Shown here: piece by piece, positions 36,100 through 48,927 of the stretch
Position numbering within the stretch: position 1 is the first letter of the stretch
How the letters are laid out: the number at the start of each line of letters is the position of its first letter
From: Circinella umbellata
Taxonomy: Eukaryota > Mucoromycota > Mucoromycetes > Mucorales > Lichtheimiaceae
DNA length: 64,000 nt
Reading direction: 5' to 3'
NCBI GenBank assembly: GCA_025093555.1
Contig: JAIWNF010000007.1
Coordinates: forward strand, 744,001-808,000
Notes under the pieces: generated by a model
The model's database searches: none
Told to the model about the DNA's origin: nothing
Seen by the model: only the letters and a program-made list of their open reading frames with translations
Program-made: the position numbers and the translations under genes

Positions 36100-37006
36100 A
36101 TGAATCAAAAGACTGAAGAACAAACACAGCCGCAACAAGAAGTTGCCGTACATCCGACCGATTCGAATAACAGTCATACCACAAGTTCGACTCGACACCC
36201 GAATGAGGATCGTGATTCCAGTACAGATAGTTCTGAAGAAAGCGATCGCGTTCATGAATTCACACCGCCATTCCTAGTTCGAACGAAATCTCGACCAGAA
36301 AAGGAGAATTTACGAAGACAATACCGAGAAAATAAAGACGAGAATAAGAGAAGATTTACCGTTTACGATACCATTAGTCGCTTTTTTGAACGATTTTCTG
36401 CCTCGGCTTTACTTGAAAACAAAGCTGCTGTTGCTCGAGATCATTTAGGTAGAATATATTAATAATTTAACTGTTTTCCTTAATTCATTTTTATCTCTCA
36501 AAACTTTTATCTAACTTTTATACTTTTAATCATCGTAGCTAATGAGCGAACATTTTTGGCGTGGTTACGAACTTCTTTATCCTTGGTAACAGTCGGTGTT
36601 GGTAAGTTTTTTTTTTATCTACAAAAATAACTATTTAATTATAATAGTGCGTGTGATTGCAGATATGTTTTGACTTGCCATACAAGTCTTAATTCCTATG
36701 ATATATTGATACACTCTCTTTATTTTTCTTTTTTATCTTTGGCTTATCATTATAGCTATTACACAATTATATAATCTGAATCCTTCAAGTAATGCACATG
36801 CTGGAAGAGCAGTAGGCGCAACATTTGTAATTCTTAGTATTGTGTTTCTATATATGGCCAATGCTCGGTATTTTCATTCTCAAGTGTCATTGACAAAAGA
36901 TCATTTCCCAGCAAGTCGAGGAGCTATTTTGTTTGGTTCAACTGCTGTACTTGCAGTTCTTATTGCCATGTTTGTACTTATTATCATTGATCAAAAGCAC
37001 CGTTGA
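36100..37006 (+). CDS. DUF202 (YidH-like) membrane protein
   Basis: Three exons (36100-36448, 36539-36601, 36756-37006) give 220 aa. The first ~85 residues are hydrophilic, with Q/E/S/T-rich sequence and a basic R/K segment. The DUF202 core starts at about residue 112: ARDHLANERTFLAWLRTSLS is its hallmark and runs into helix 1 (LVTVGVAITQL). Two more hydrophobic helices follow (ATFVILSIVFLYMANARYF and the C-terminal LAVLIAMFVLIIID). DUF202 domains also form the membrane part of the fungal VTC complex protein Vtc1. This protein has a longer N-terminal region and no SPX domain, so a specific role cannot be assigned. Confidence 0.82.
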
Positions 37007-40000
37007 TCCAAAAGACCGAGCACTTTTTTACTGTTACTATACTATTTATAATTATTTTTATTCCAATACATGTAGATTATGAAACACCATACATTATAAG
37101 TGGAATTTTACCCATCCTCTTTTCATCCACAAACTCCTATTATATAAAACTTTACTAATAATACTTATTTTTTTTCGTCACCCCGGAATTCTATGTATCC
37201 CCCGTACATCTTTAAAAATGTTTCACCCTATGTTTACTGCCTTTTCTTATCCTTTCTTATAACTAACAGTCATATTAGAATACTGTTGGAATTTGCTGGA
37301 TTGCATACATATACCTTATAATGGGTGTGTGGGTGTACTATTTATTTCTTTCACTGTGCAATTTTTGTAAAGGGTTAATAAAGAAGAAAACCTTCTCGGC
37401 GTTAATAGTTTCCATTTCTAAACGGAACTGAGTTTGTTGTTTGGAATTTTACCACGCCATCATTTAATCTACTTTAGGGAATTTTCGAAAATCTTGTACC
37501 ACGTTTCTCGGAATTTCTTATTGCCATCTACTCACGTTTCGGTGACAATGGATCGGCATAAAAAAGACTCTTTTTTTTAAAAAAAATGCTGTAGATCAAA
37601 TATCGCCCACATTTAAGCATTCATGTTTCAATAATACTATAATGAGAATTGTAATGCGACGCAATATACACATGACCAATAATATATTCATATTTATATA
37701 TGAATTACATATATTAATAAATAATAATGATGTGAGACAAAAAGAAGAGTAGTTTCTGTTGTTTCAACTATAAAATATAGACATTTGTATTTATCTATTT
37801 AAAAGATAATTAATAGATCCACGTGTGCGCTGATAAATGAGCCCGTAACCGTGATAGTCTTCTTCATGTAGAGAAAAGATAAAATAAAACAAAAGTACGC
37901 TTTTATTTTTTTAGTTACATGCAGCTCAATGGGGAAACTTCATGATGGATATACTATAAACAAGTACTGACCCAGCCAGTACGGGCACCATTTAACGATT
38001 GAATCCAACTCGGCAGTATATCTGCCGTGCTACAGTTGTGTTCCGACATCTATTTTTCAGTGTTGGGCAGTTTCCGACTTTCCGATCTGGCGAAACCCCC
38101 CCCTTTCCGCCAGGCGGAAACTGGCAGAAATATATAACATGGCATCAGTAAACATAAATACGGTACATCATATTGAATAAAAGTAATTTGGTCAATTTAT
38201 ATTTTTAATACATTGTATCTGTTATAAAATATGAAACTCTGGGTCTATATAGTATAATAGCACAGAAATAATAATAATGACTTCCTCTAAAACACTGGTT
38301 TTGCATCGATATATGTATACATGCTGCGCAAGCAAAATAATAAATATTGCGCGGTGTTGAGTATATTGGCTTCACAAGTTAAAGCCCGACATCGACTGTC
38401 AATGCACAAGAGCTAAATTTATCCACTGCGTGATCTATAGAGAGAGTTGTAGGATTTTTATGTAGACAAACCTAGACTTTGGAGATAACAATGAGGCTCA
38501 CTCAGCAGAACTAAAATAGACATCATAATATCTTGTTTCATAACTTAAATATAAATATATACTCTCACTCAATCTCTCTTTTTTATTATTATTTTAATGA
38601 AACTTTTCAATTCATAATTCCCATAAACATATTGATTGAATGAAAAAGGTTTCCGGCCGGTATTTTTATAAAACCTCAAAATCCTGTTGAGTCCAGCGAC
38701 GTCCCCAGAATTACAAACTCAAAGGGATGTTAGCAATAATAAGTCAATTATTTGGCGGCCCTACACTGCCCAGGGAATTTTTAGTCAATACAAATGCTAT
38801 ATAGTGGAGCCAACCAAATGCTTTTTTTATTGATGTGTGAGAAAAAAAGTAGTTAGTAGTAAATGTAAACCATTGTTACCATTTAAAGTCCAATTCTGCC
38901 CAACTTTAAATTTCGTCAAAAATTACAGTTTTGCAAAAAATAATCATGATTATATTATATTTAATACTGTATAAGGAAAAAATGTATAGCTTCTCTTCTA
39001 TTTGTAACTTAAGTTTCATCTATTTAAATTTATATAATGTGTGTAGATTTTAAACTTTACGCATATAGTCATCATTTGAATATAAATTACCATTATAAAG
39101 CAAGTGATATTACTTTAAATAAATCAAAGTATAATGTGGCTGTTCATTGTATATAATATATTTTTGAAGAAACATATATTTTCTTGAACTGTATAAACTA
39201 GTACCTAATAATGTTCAATAGAAGCAGAGTGATTACACATAACAAAAAAAGATTAGTAAATGTTTCAATTTCATTTTATTTTAACATCCGCTACGTATTA
39301 TGCTCAACTTTTATTGGTAGGAGAGTTGAATAAAGAGGGGGAAATCTCTTTTGGGATCAGGATATAGTGGAAAAATATAGTACTGACATATCATGTCCAT
39401 CCTCAATGTTTCAATTTGGGTTTGACCATAGGACCTCTCCAGCCAAAATGGTAAGCTACATCCCAGCTTTAGAAGTTTATAAAAAAATATTTTCAGTTAA
39501 GATTACAAAAACGAATCCATTAGTTTTACTCATAGCTACTGTATCATTTATTTCAATGATTTATTTTGTGTTTTGACCGCGTTTACACTTATTTATAACC
39601 ATTTCAAATTGAACAAAAAATTATTTAGGTTCTAAAGTGTATGCACCATAGAGATAAAATCTTTTATGACTTTTAACAATTTAATAATGGTGATAGAATT
39701 AGAAGAAAAGTGTTCCAACTTTTGAACTTAAGTAATCTACTAGTAAAACATTTACTAGTGTTGTTTCTGTAGGTCTCTATATAATGGTTTTGTGATTTAC
39801 ACTATGATAAATATTGTGGAATAAACCACGCACAGATAGAATAAAAATAATTTCTAAATGATTTTTTCCTTTGTTAAAATATTATCATTCTGCATTTTAT
39901 GTAATAAATCATTCAATTGGATCAACTGATAATTGCAGTATAATCATCGCTTTTTAAAGCCACTGTTATATTTTTGCAGCTAAAAGATATAATTTACTAA

Positions 40001-40900
40001 AACTTAATAGCAATAACATGCGAGGTGGCAATGTCTATTAAACATATAAAACTATCTCTATATTTATATTTATAAGATCAGAAAGCATACATATTACAGC
40101 AGTATATATTATGTAATAAAATAAAGCTAGGGAATTAGAAAAAATGTATTTGAGGTATTTCTGTCATGATACTTTTATATATAGTGCGACATTTTGTATT
40201 AAATTATCTAGTAGATCGTAATGATAAGTAGACTTGTACCCAATAAAAAATAACATTACTGTACAAGGTGTATATATCTAGTTAAAAAATGATAATACTA
40301 TATGACACGAATGTTAAAGATATACATACAAGATACGTAAGTTCTTTATATTACGAGTATTACTTCAAATCTGTACAATTATAAGAACTTGAAAGCTTTT
40401 TTTTTATGCAAAGATCTATTTATTTCAATTACTGTTAAATTTAAAGTAAAAATACACTAATATGCCAAATGTAAATATTTAATATAAAAAAGCAATATGT
40501 TTATTCTTCATTACACCTACGTCCAGCGCACTCTTTTTCTCGTTATATATATATATAATTAAGTTCTTAACTTTTATATTGATATTTAGCTATAATTATT
40601 AGATTTTATTAATAAAAATAGTTAAATAAAATAGCAGAAAGTGTAGGTTAAATTTATATTAAGTAGGGAGTAAAAATACTCATAGCTCTATGCTATCAAT
40701 TTCATCTTTAGTGAGTCGTTTAATAATGGACATTTAAATGGACTGAAACGCTGAAAGGTTAAAGCAGTATAAATAGAGACACGGTTTTAGCTTGACACAT
40801 CCATCAAATTCTATCGATTCATTGCTCCTTCTATTTATAAACATTATATAAATAGTATATTATCAAGAACATTTAAGCTTTCAATTACCTAGTCAATACG
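37007..40900. other. gene-poor AT-rich region
   Basis: Nearly 4 kb without a supportable gene. A GC-richer nested inverted repeat lies at 38068-38123 (CAGTTTCCG/CGGAAACTG with an inner CTGGCGAAA/TTTCCGCCAG pair) and could be a transposon end. Short ATG frames such as 39367-39576 show no recognisable features. Confidence 0.5.
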
Positions 40901-40916
40901 TATTCACCATGGGAAA

Positions 40917-41131
40917 TTTTTGGCACATTTGGCACATTTGGCACGATTTGGCACATCCAAGTTTCCAAATAAAGGTTTTGTTGGCACATTTGGCACATTT
41001 GGCGCATTTTGGCACATTTTGGCACATTTAGGACAAAATGATTTACAAAAAGGGAGAAGGGGTTCAAAATATATTTTTTTGTAACGGCGGAAGGTCAACA
41101 CGTATTGGAGTTGGCACATTTGTATAGTTGG
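40917..41131. repeat. TGGCACATTT tandem repeat block
   Basis: About ten copies of a 10-bp unit (TGGCACATTT, with 10-12 bp spacing variants such as TGGCACGATTT and TGGCGCATTTT) lie in two clusters at 40920-40958 and 40981-41034. A further unit lies near 41112. The unit is far more GC-rich than its surroundings. Read on the minus strand it gives periodic CAKCAK, MCQMCQ or NVPNVP peptides, but there is no start or domain context to support a gene. Confidence 0.8.
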
Positions 41132-42322
41132 ACACTCAAATAAAAAATATGAAATATGATTTGATAATCCAGAGAATAAAATACAAGAAAATATATATCT
41201 GTTTTTGTTTTTGTTTTTTAATCTTGAACCATACTATGGTCAGTGTTATATCAATAGAATTTTAATAAATAAAAAGAGACGTTAAAAAGTCAACAAGACT
41301 CCAAAAGAACAATAATTGAACTGAAGTTTACTAAAATAAAATATTATCTCCTCTATTTATATGAATCTTATTATCAGTGGGATATATTGATATGTGTATA
41401 CGGGAGACTTATATTTGTCATGACCGTGTGAATTATGAATATAAGGTTAATGAATATAAGATTAGACTTTGAGCGGTTGACGATATGATATATCTACGCA
41501 GCTGTTATCTTTTATCATTATAGAAGATAAACTTCTGTGTTCTTATAAATCATGGTCCAACAAGTGAAATACACGAAATGTCAGCAAAGTATAATTAAAG
41601 ATACGCTTTACTTTAATAGTTAAAATAACAAATATTTATCTTTGTGAATAATATGTAAAAGTAAATAAAAATAATTTAAAAATAAATATTTTCCGGACCA
41701 TATAAATTATGAAAATAATTTTCGTAGGAAGAAAATTCTTTAAATGAATTTATTATAACAAAAAGAAGAAGTTAGTAGTAATGAAAACACTATTGTTCCT
41801 GAAAATAAAAAATTCTCCAGAATCCTCAACTCCTTAATTATCCGATGCAATGTTAAAAGATGACATCCCCAATAAGGGCCAACTCACGGAGTAGTTGTGA
41901 CACGGGCGATATTGACTTGACATGTATGATGACAAGTTCGAATTGTATTGATGCATATAAAGATAACTTTTTTTGATGAAATAGCTAATAAGTTGGAAAA
42001 AGAAAGTATAAATAAAAAAGGCTTTTTAATTCATACTTTGGTTATTATATTAACTTGGTAAATGCAAAAGAAGAAAACAAGCAGGAGATTATAAATATAA
42101 CACAACAAAAGATACAAGTGTTTATACAGGAGTATCATCATATGTAGGTTCAAGAACAAATGAAATGAATGAGAACGAATTAGATTATTCATATAAATCA
42201 GAATAAATAATAGATTAATTCAGCCATCAATGGTTACGACGGCCATAGTGACTTTATTAACTACAACATAATTAATTTATCATAAACGGATGCAAAACTC
42301 ATAGTAGGCCTCCTTAGTTCTA
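41132..42322. other. intergenic, AT-rich
   Basis: No gene seen. Composition is uniformly AT-rich. Confidence 0.45.
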
Positions 42323-42811
42323 ATGCATTCAATACACACAGATGCAGAAAAAATATTTCTTAAAATGCTCATCTACTTTTATAATGATGCTCATGAAGTA
42401 CTTGAAAATAAATGGAAAGCTCTTGAAAGAAAATGGAACAAACTGAAAGCCCATCGTGAAAAAATGCTATACAAATTTCTAGAACTATTAAAAATATACA
42501 ATGGTATATATAATATAAATACGTATAACACTGGAGAGTACAAAAAATATAAATAAAACATATCGGATACCGTGACTAACTTTACCAATCACCTACGGCT
42601 AAAGCGACAGTTTCTCGTCTACCATCGACCGCAGCACCAAATACATTGTGTTAAAAACAACATCAAACGCAGCAGAGACCACCCCGTGTACGTAGCATAG
42701 AAGGTTCCACTCTTATTGTCACAAACAAATTTGGTAACAACGTTGAAAACTATATAGTCTTTTTCTCATAAAACATTACAAACTGCATCTTATTTACTCG
42801 AACACTTCATC

Positions 42812-42845
<34 letters not shown>

Positions 42846-43060
42846 GCAATACTAAATATGATGATTCTGAAAAAGAGTTGACATATATTGTAGAAAAGAG
42901 ATCAGCTATTTTCCATCAAGGTAATAGTAATAATAAAGATTGATCTCATAAACGTCAAAAACAAAAATGTGCCTCATCAAGATGCTTAAAAATCAGAAAA
43001 ACATATTGTCCCGGTGCTAGAGGCCAACTAGGTAGAAAGGAGCAACAGCAAAGGTCATAG
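42323..43060 (+). pseudogene. decayed coding region of unknown family
   Basis: An ATG frame gives a plausible helical segment (VLENKWKALERKWNKLKAHR) before a GT at about 42504. After a CTAAC-like branch and an AG near 42604, the coding sense resumes as ATVSRLPSTAAPNTLC, is broken by a TAA, and continues VRSIEGSTLIVTNKFGNNVE. Beyond another stop there is an (AAT)n poly-Asn tract (42812-42845), then KYDDSEKELTYIVEKRSAIF, a stop, and a Cys/basic tail (CASSRCLKIRKTYCPGARGQ). Gene-like composition on one strand with repeated stops suggests a dead gene. The family is not recognised. Confidence 0.35.
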
Positions 43061-45086
43061 GAAGGATTATAAAAACATTATCTTCAATTTGTACAACAAT
43101 TACCACATCTTTTTTTTTTACTAAAATAAATATTGCTTTGGAAAAATAAATAAATTCATACACAAATCAACCTTCTGATTTGTTACTAAGAATATATAAA
43201 TACATTCTATGATGAACATCGTCTTCATCTCTAATATAGTACCTTCTCTAGTTTTACTTTTATTTTCTCTTTTCCCTCTTCCTCTCTTTGTTTTTATAAC
43301 GTAAATTAAATAATATAAAGTACAATGGCATATGTGCCTCAACAGTATTAACCATAATAATAAATAATAATAGTGCTACAAATTGAACAAAGTTGCTGTA
43401 ACACAAAATATTGTACGCAGCTGTCAATGTTTTATAAAAATAAAAATAAAGAATACAACTACGTCATTTCAAGCTCCATATAACTAAAAGAGGTAAAGAA
43501 AAGAGCACGCTTTTCTTACTGTTTTACCAATAGCCAGAAGACAATTTATCGTTTACTATGTAGCTGCTTTATATAACATTAGAAGGAATGGTAGTCAAAG
43601 GCAGTTAATAAAAACAAAAATTTCTACCATAGTAGGTAGTGCATTAGAATGTAAAGTATAAACACTTTATTCTTCATATAGCTTGGACCATTTTTTAACC
43701 TTACTTTAGTTGTTGTAAGGTGATGCTTAGTTTAACTGGGTCATATATATTATCATGAAACTAATGGTATCCTTTTAATCTCGGAGCGGGGTGTATGGTT
43801 ATGTTTTTTTTTAATATATACGAAAAGAAAAAAACGGAGAGTGATTTTTCTTGGGGTGCCCAGCAGATTATGTACAGAAACAAAAAGAAGACAAGAAAAA
43901 AGAATTAAATGACCTCATCTTTAAAAAGACAGGTGATGATGAATATCCTTTAATGTAGGGATGAATATAAAGGGACCAAAAAAAAAAAGGGGATGGGGTG
44001 GGGCAGGGAACCCAGAAGTATAAACTGCTGATGTTGATAATGATAAGTCAACAATGATGATACGTATTTTTTTTTAAAAAAAAAAATTAGCTTTTTTATT
44101 TCTTTATGTGATTCTATGTATTTTGTGCATAGAATTTTTTTTTACGTACTAGCAAGCTTATATAAAAAACATTTCATATGACATGAGTATATCAAATTGT
44201 GACAGATTGAAAAATCGACTCAAAAAAAGAAAACATCATTGTGCATATTCACTTATTTTGTGATACGAATCATTTTTTCTTATATCAATTAAATAATTTA
44301 CATTTTATTGTCATATATTATATGTATAAGTTATGAGTGGCAGCAAATCAATCAGTTGTCTTTTTTTTTACTAATTACAAGTAGTTTTATTAGCGAATAA
44401 TAATAGTGATAGTATATTAAATATAATAATAATAAATAATAATAATAATAATAATCGAAATATGTGCTCAAAAGAGCAATTTTGGCGAACAAAATAAGAA
44501 GGGGGAGGGCGTTTTTTATGATGGTAATTATACTAATAATAATAATAATAATAATAATAAATTATAAGGACACAACGCACATACAAATTGGCGGCCACTT
44601 TTGTATTTTTTTGGGGTTGGGTGTATTATAAAAATATTGATTGAAGCCAAAAAAGAAAAGAGAGTGGGGGGAGAGAAAGGGGTAAAAAAAAAGGGGGAGT
44701 AGATTAAGGTGGGGGTTGTTGTTGTTATTGGGGGGAGCAGGAGGAAGGGAAAGCAAAGATGTGTGCGGATTTAAAGATTTACAATTAAATACATATTTTC
44801 GAAGCACAATGAGGTTATTTTGCCCTTGGGTAAGAAACTGCTCAAATTTGATGCATATTCTAAAAGATTTGCGCTGTTTATTTTATTTATATTATATGAA
44901 ATAATATAAATTAGAATGAGTTCTACTTCTTTTATTATTTATTTCACTTGATAAAAAATCGTTTGTGTGTATCAGTAACCCTCTTTTTTTTTCTTTTCAT
45001 ATACTTCTTTATTCTTTAAGGAATTATATATTCTTTTTTTATTTTTTGTATTGTATTATTATTATTATATATATTATATTAAAAAT
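43061..45086. other. intergenic with microsatellites
   Basis: AT-rich, with (AAT)n runs at about 44430-44455 and 44534-44562 and a G-rich patch at 44660-44760 (GGGGG runs). No gene supported. Confidence 0.5.
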
Positions 45087-45929
45087 ATGACATTATCGAC
45101 TTCATCATTAGCGACTCATCAAAAATGGAAAAAAAGCTTGTCCAAATTTTCCAAATGGTCAGCAAGAGAAAAAAAATTATTGGAAAGATCACCAACGGCT
45201 ATGGCAGCTGCAACAGAAAAAGTAATTCGTCATCAAAAGGCAACAAGTACTTTTCATCCAATTAAAAGTGAAGATTTAACAGCAAGTCAATTTGCTTCTT
45301 ATGCTGGTATTAAAATTCAACATGAAGATGATTGGGACGAAGAAAATGTTGATAGTGATAATGACGATGATGAAGAAGATGATGAAGTCGATGATGAAAT
45401 GGTACCAAGTACTTCAATTACAATGATTTTACAATCCTCTGTGGGACTTGGTATGGCTGGAGTTCCATTGGCTCGTAGTTGCTCAGATCGTGGAGGAACA
45501 CGAAATAAATCAGTACCACGAATTTGGGATTCAGAATTTTGGCAGCAAGAAACGACGACGAGGACCCTGGATAATAATAAATCAAAGACGATGAAGACAG
45601 CAGATACAACCAATGTGATGATCACAACAAAACAATCACATCCCCAACCTACATCCATCATGATGGCACCTGCTCGATCTTATGCTTCAACTACATCTTC
45701 TACATCCACCTATTCTGTTCTTTCTGAATATAGCAACATCTCATCAACACATGATGTACCTCAACTTGTACGATCTCGTCCCAGTGTTATCCATAAAGGT
45801 CGATTTAAGATAGTACTTGGCAATGAAGAAGTAGATGATGAAAATGATGAAGAAAAACGAGATCGACAGCAACCTACTTTTCAAGCTCCAGTTGTTGAAT
45901 GGCGTCGTAAACGTTCATGTACACAATAA
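45087..45929 (+). CDS. unknown acidic/Ser-Thr-rich protein, 280 aa
   Basis: Single exon starting MTLSTSSLATHQKWKKSLSK after an A-rich leader. The N-terminal ~70 residues are basic and helical (FSKWSAREKKLLERS), with FHPIKSEDLTASQFASYAGI as a distinctive stretch. An acidic run of about 25 D/E residues follows, then VGLGMAGVPLARSCSDRG and VPRIWDSEFWQQ. An S/T-rich linker leads to RSRPSVIHKGRFKIVLGNEE, and the tail is VVEWRRKRSCTQ. There are no membrane segments. The pattern of short ordered motifs in disorder resembles fungal regulatory or scaffold proteins. I do not recognise the family. A codon-like composition across the entire frame supports a real gene. Confidence 0.7.
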   Translation: MTLSTSSLATHQKWKKSLSKFSKWSAREKKLLERSPTAMAAATEKVIRHQKATSTFHPIKSEDLTASQFASYAGIKIQHEDDWDEENVDSDNDDDEEDDEVDDEMVPSTSITMILQSSVGLGMAGVPLARSCSDRGGTRNKSVPRIWDSEFWQQETTTRTLDNNKSKTMKTADTTNVMITTKQSHPQPTSIMMAPARSYASTTSSTSTYSVLSEYSNISSTHDVPQLVRSRPSVIHKGRFKIVLGNEEVDDENDEEKRDRQQPTFQAPVVEWRRKRSCTQ

Positions 45930-46560
45930 GATTATAAGAACAACAGCAACAAGCTTTTTTTTTTCTAAACCATTTTGGGACCCCGTTCCTTTCATTCTTC
46001 GCCATCATAAAAAAAAAAAAAGAAAAAAACATATTGTACATAAACAGTAAAATTAACCTAAAAAACGGGTCTCAAGGCATTTCTCACAAACAACAAACAA
46101 ACAACAACTTCTTTTTTATCTCTTCGATTTTTTTATGGTTTTTATTTTTTTTCGTGCGCGGCTTTTTTAAAACGGTTTTCTTATGTCTTTTCTTTTTCTT
46201 ATTATACCCCACTCAATAACTTATTTTGTATCTACGTTTTTTTTTAATTTATATGCCTTTCTTTCTTAATTTCTATATATACAATCATCCCCTTTCTCCC
46301 AAACTATTTTAGCGTTGTACGCCTATTTTATGTCTAATTCTTTTTTTTTTTTTTACTTGTATATCGGTGGATCCATATTCTTTTTATTTCTTAATTTACA
46401 CATACACACAAATTATTTTAAGACAAATTATTTTTTATATTCTCTGCGCCCTTAATGAAAAGGGATATTCTGTGCAAATCATATTATATTCACTGTATAT
46501 AAAAATCTCTCTTTTTTTTTTTTTCTATTGTTTTATATTATTCAAATATTATTGAAGAAT
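45930..46560. other. convergent intergenic region
   Basis: 3' flanks of two convergent genes; very T-rich on the + strand. Short F/L-rich frames are noise. Confidence 0.5.
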
Positions 46561-48927
46561 TTATTTATTCTTGATAATTTCAACGTTCTATTAAAACAAA
46601 TAAACAAACAAATAAATAAAACTTATCAAATGCATATTGTTTAAATAAATAAATAAATAAACATTTACCTTTTGTCCTAATAATTCCTTAACAGCCTTCA
46701 TTTTGGCATGCTTGTGACCCATACCAGGGTTCATTTTATTAATTAATTTCATTTCTCTTTCTTTCATTGCCTTTTCTTTTCGTTTAAGTTTCTTCTTTTG
46801 AGCATGTGCTCTTTTACGTTCTTCTTGTGACATTTCAGTTTTACTCTTAATTTCTCCTTGTTTCTTTTCATATACTTCTTCTGGTGCTAATAATGTAGCA
46901 TCCGATACATTTACAGGTGTTACTTCTTCCATACTAATTGCAGGTGCATCACTAACAATAGTCATTTCTGCCTTTGGCTATATAACAATATTAACATTAG
47001 TAATGATTAACAAACTACTAAATACATATATCAATACATCACGATAACTTACAGCCTTTGGTGTGAAATGGAAATTACTGAGTGAATCTAATTTATGACA
47101 TAATGATTCAAACATACTAGCAATATCTTCATGTTCTTGTTTTAATGCTTCATCTTTCACATTAGTTTTGTCACCTGATTTTTGTTTTACATAATCATCT
47201 TCATATAATTCAGCAAGTGATCGTTTAGATCGTTCATCGCTGATATCTACACGTTTAGATGGTAAGAAAGGTCGAAGTGTTGGATCTTCTTTTCTTTCAA
47301 CATCATCAAATTGATTCTAATAATAATAATAAGTTATTATCTTGTTTTTTTTTCATCTTTTTACATTGATAGTAAACTTACATCTAAAATACGTTTCTTA
47401 ATAATATCTTCTAATGCATTGGTAGTTTCTTGTGTAATCACTGGAACAGGCTATATTGAAAAAACACCCTTTCATTATTAATAATCCTCTCGATATTCAA
47501 CAAAAAAAAAACAACATCAAAAATGCATTACCTTTGCTGAATGATCAAATTCTAAATCTTCTTCCAACAAACTATTTAAGGGTCTAGCTTTGGCAGTAGC
47601 TTCACCTTTAAGTGTCCAATGTTTATCTTGAACATTTTCTTGTTCAAATTGTTCAATTTGTGCATTGATACGTTCTAATCTTTTTTGATGTTCTGTTGTT
47701 TCATCTTCTTCTTGTTCTTCATCCTCATCGAATAAATTACGTGCTGCTTTTTCACTTTCTTCTTCTTCTTCTTCTTCTTCTTCTTCCTCATCTTCTTCAT
47801 CTATTAATTGTTCATCATCCTCTAATTCGTCCTCTTCTTCATTTTCATTCAACACTAACTCGTCTTCATCATCTTCTTCATTTGCAAACTTGACTTGTTT
47901 CTTGGGTTTTAATCCAGTACGTTTCTTTTCTGGTACAAAAAAGTCCTGAAATTTCATTTCTATTTATAACAAAATAGAGGCAGTAAATCATCATTGGATC
48001 ATTGTTATAATTATAAAAAGTAATTAATGAAATATATATTATATTTACCAGACACATCACCCAAATCTTCTTCATCTTCATCTTCATCTTCTTCATCATT
48101 CATATCGTTATCGAAATCGATTGCATCGTCATCTTCTCGATCAGACATCATATCAAGTTCTTCTTGTTTCTCAGTCCAATTATTAAATTCTTCTAAATTG
48201 AAAAAATCGTCATCCACTTCGGATTGTTTCTTTTTCCTAATTTATAAAATCATGTTTAGTTCTTTTTCCCCCCCTTTTTGCTTTTCATAAAAATATTCAT
48301 ACTTTGGTGGTAAAATATCATCATCATTTTCTTCTTCTTCTTCTTCTAAATCCTCCTCTTCTTCTTCCATTTCTTCCATTTCTTCATTATCGTTATCATC
48401 AAAAACGTCTTCGTCTTCTTCTTCTTCTTCAAGATCTTCTTGTTCGTCAAGATCCATAGATCTACCTGAAGCACTTTCATCGTCGTCTTCTTCTTCTTCT
48501 TGATTTAATTCCAATTCTGAATGTTTTCGTTTACGACCAAAATCCTGTACAGTAGTTTTGGCATAGTTTAAAAAAGGTTCGTTCTGTGTCACAATTTCTT
48601 CCCAGATCTGATCTCGATCAAAACCTTCGGTTAATAATTCTGGAAACGGTGAAAATTCAATTTGTTCATTCTTTTTAGCTATAAATAAAATATTTTTTTT
48701 TAATCTTGTTGCATTAGTATAAACTTTATAACATGTCAAACGAGGGGGGGGGAGATCAAATTAGAAAAATAGAATCAAAAAAGCTAATAGTAACCTGTAT
48801 CATAAAAGTGTTTTGCCATAACAAGTGCTTGATCAACAATTTTATCATCAGCTGTAAAAAACACTTGAGGTTTTGTTACGACCTGGGTAACGAATCGTTT
48901 GACAGGATGTTGTGGAGTGCGTCCCAT
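46561..48927 (-). CDS. MPP10: U3 small nucleolar ribonucleoprotein Mpp10
   Basis: Eight exons on the minus strand (48927-48795, 48678-48303, 48236-48049, 47959-47532, 47450-47382, 47316-47053, 46977-46669, 46587-46561) give 597 aa with all phases closed. Mpp10 landmarks are FDRDQIWEEIVTQNEPFLNY in the N-terminal region, very long D/E runs, then EMKFQDFFVPEKKR (the SKF/FF box region) and DVERKEDPTLRPFLPSKRVD. The basic helical C-terminus contains RAHAQKKKLKRKEKAMKERE and NPGMGHKHAKMKAVKELLGQ. Mpp10 is a scaffold of the SSU processome that binds Imp3 and Imp4 with U3 snoRNA for 18S rRNA processing in the nucleolus. The last exon is only 27 nt (NVEIIKNK) and uses a plain AG acceptor. Acidic runs make the exact residue counts in the middle length-variable among species. 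Confidence 0.93.

Noticed and set aside
39367..39576. 69-codon frame
   Set aside because: No recognisable feature and no supporting splice or homology evidence.
40885..41119. Cys/Pro-rich minus-strand frames (MCQMCQ, CAKCAK)
   Set aside because: They arise from the 10-bp tandem repeat, which is open in several frames; not evidence of a gene.
47696..48290. Plus-strand Leu/His- and Ser-rich frames
   Set aside because: Complements of the acidic runs of Mpp10.
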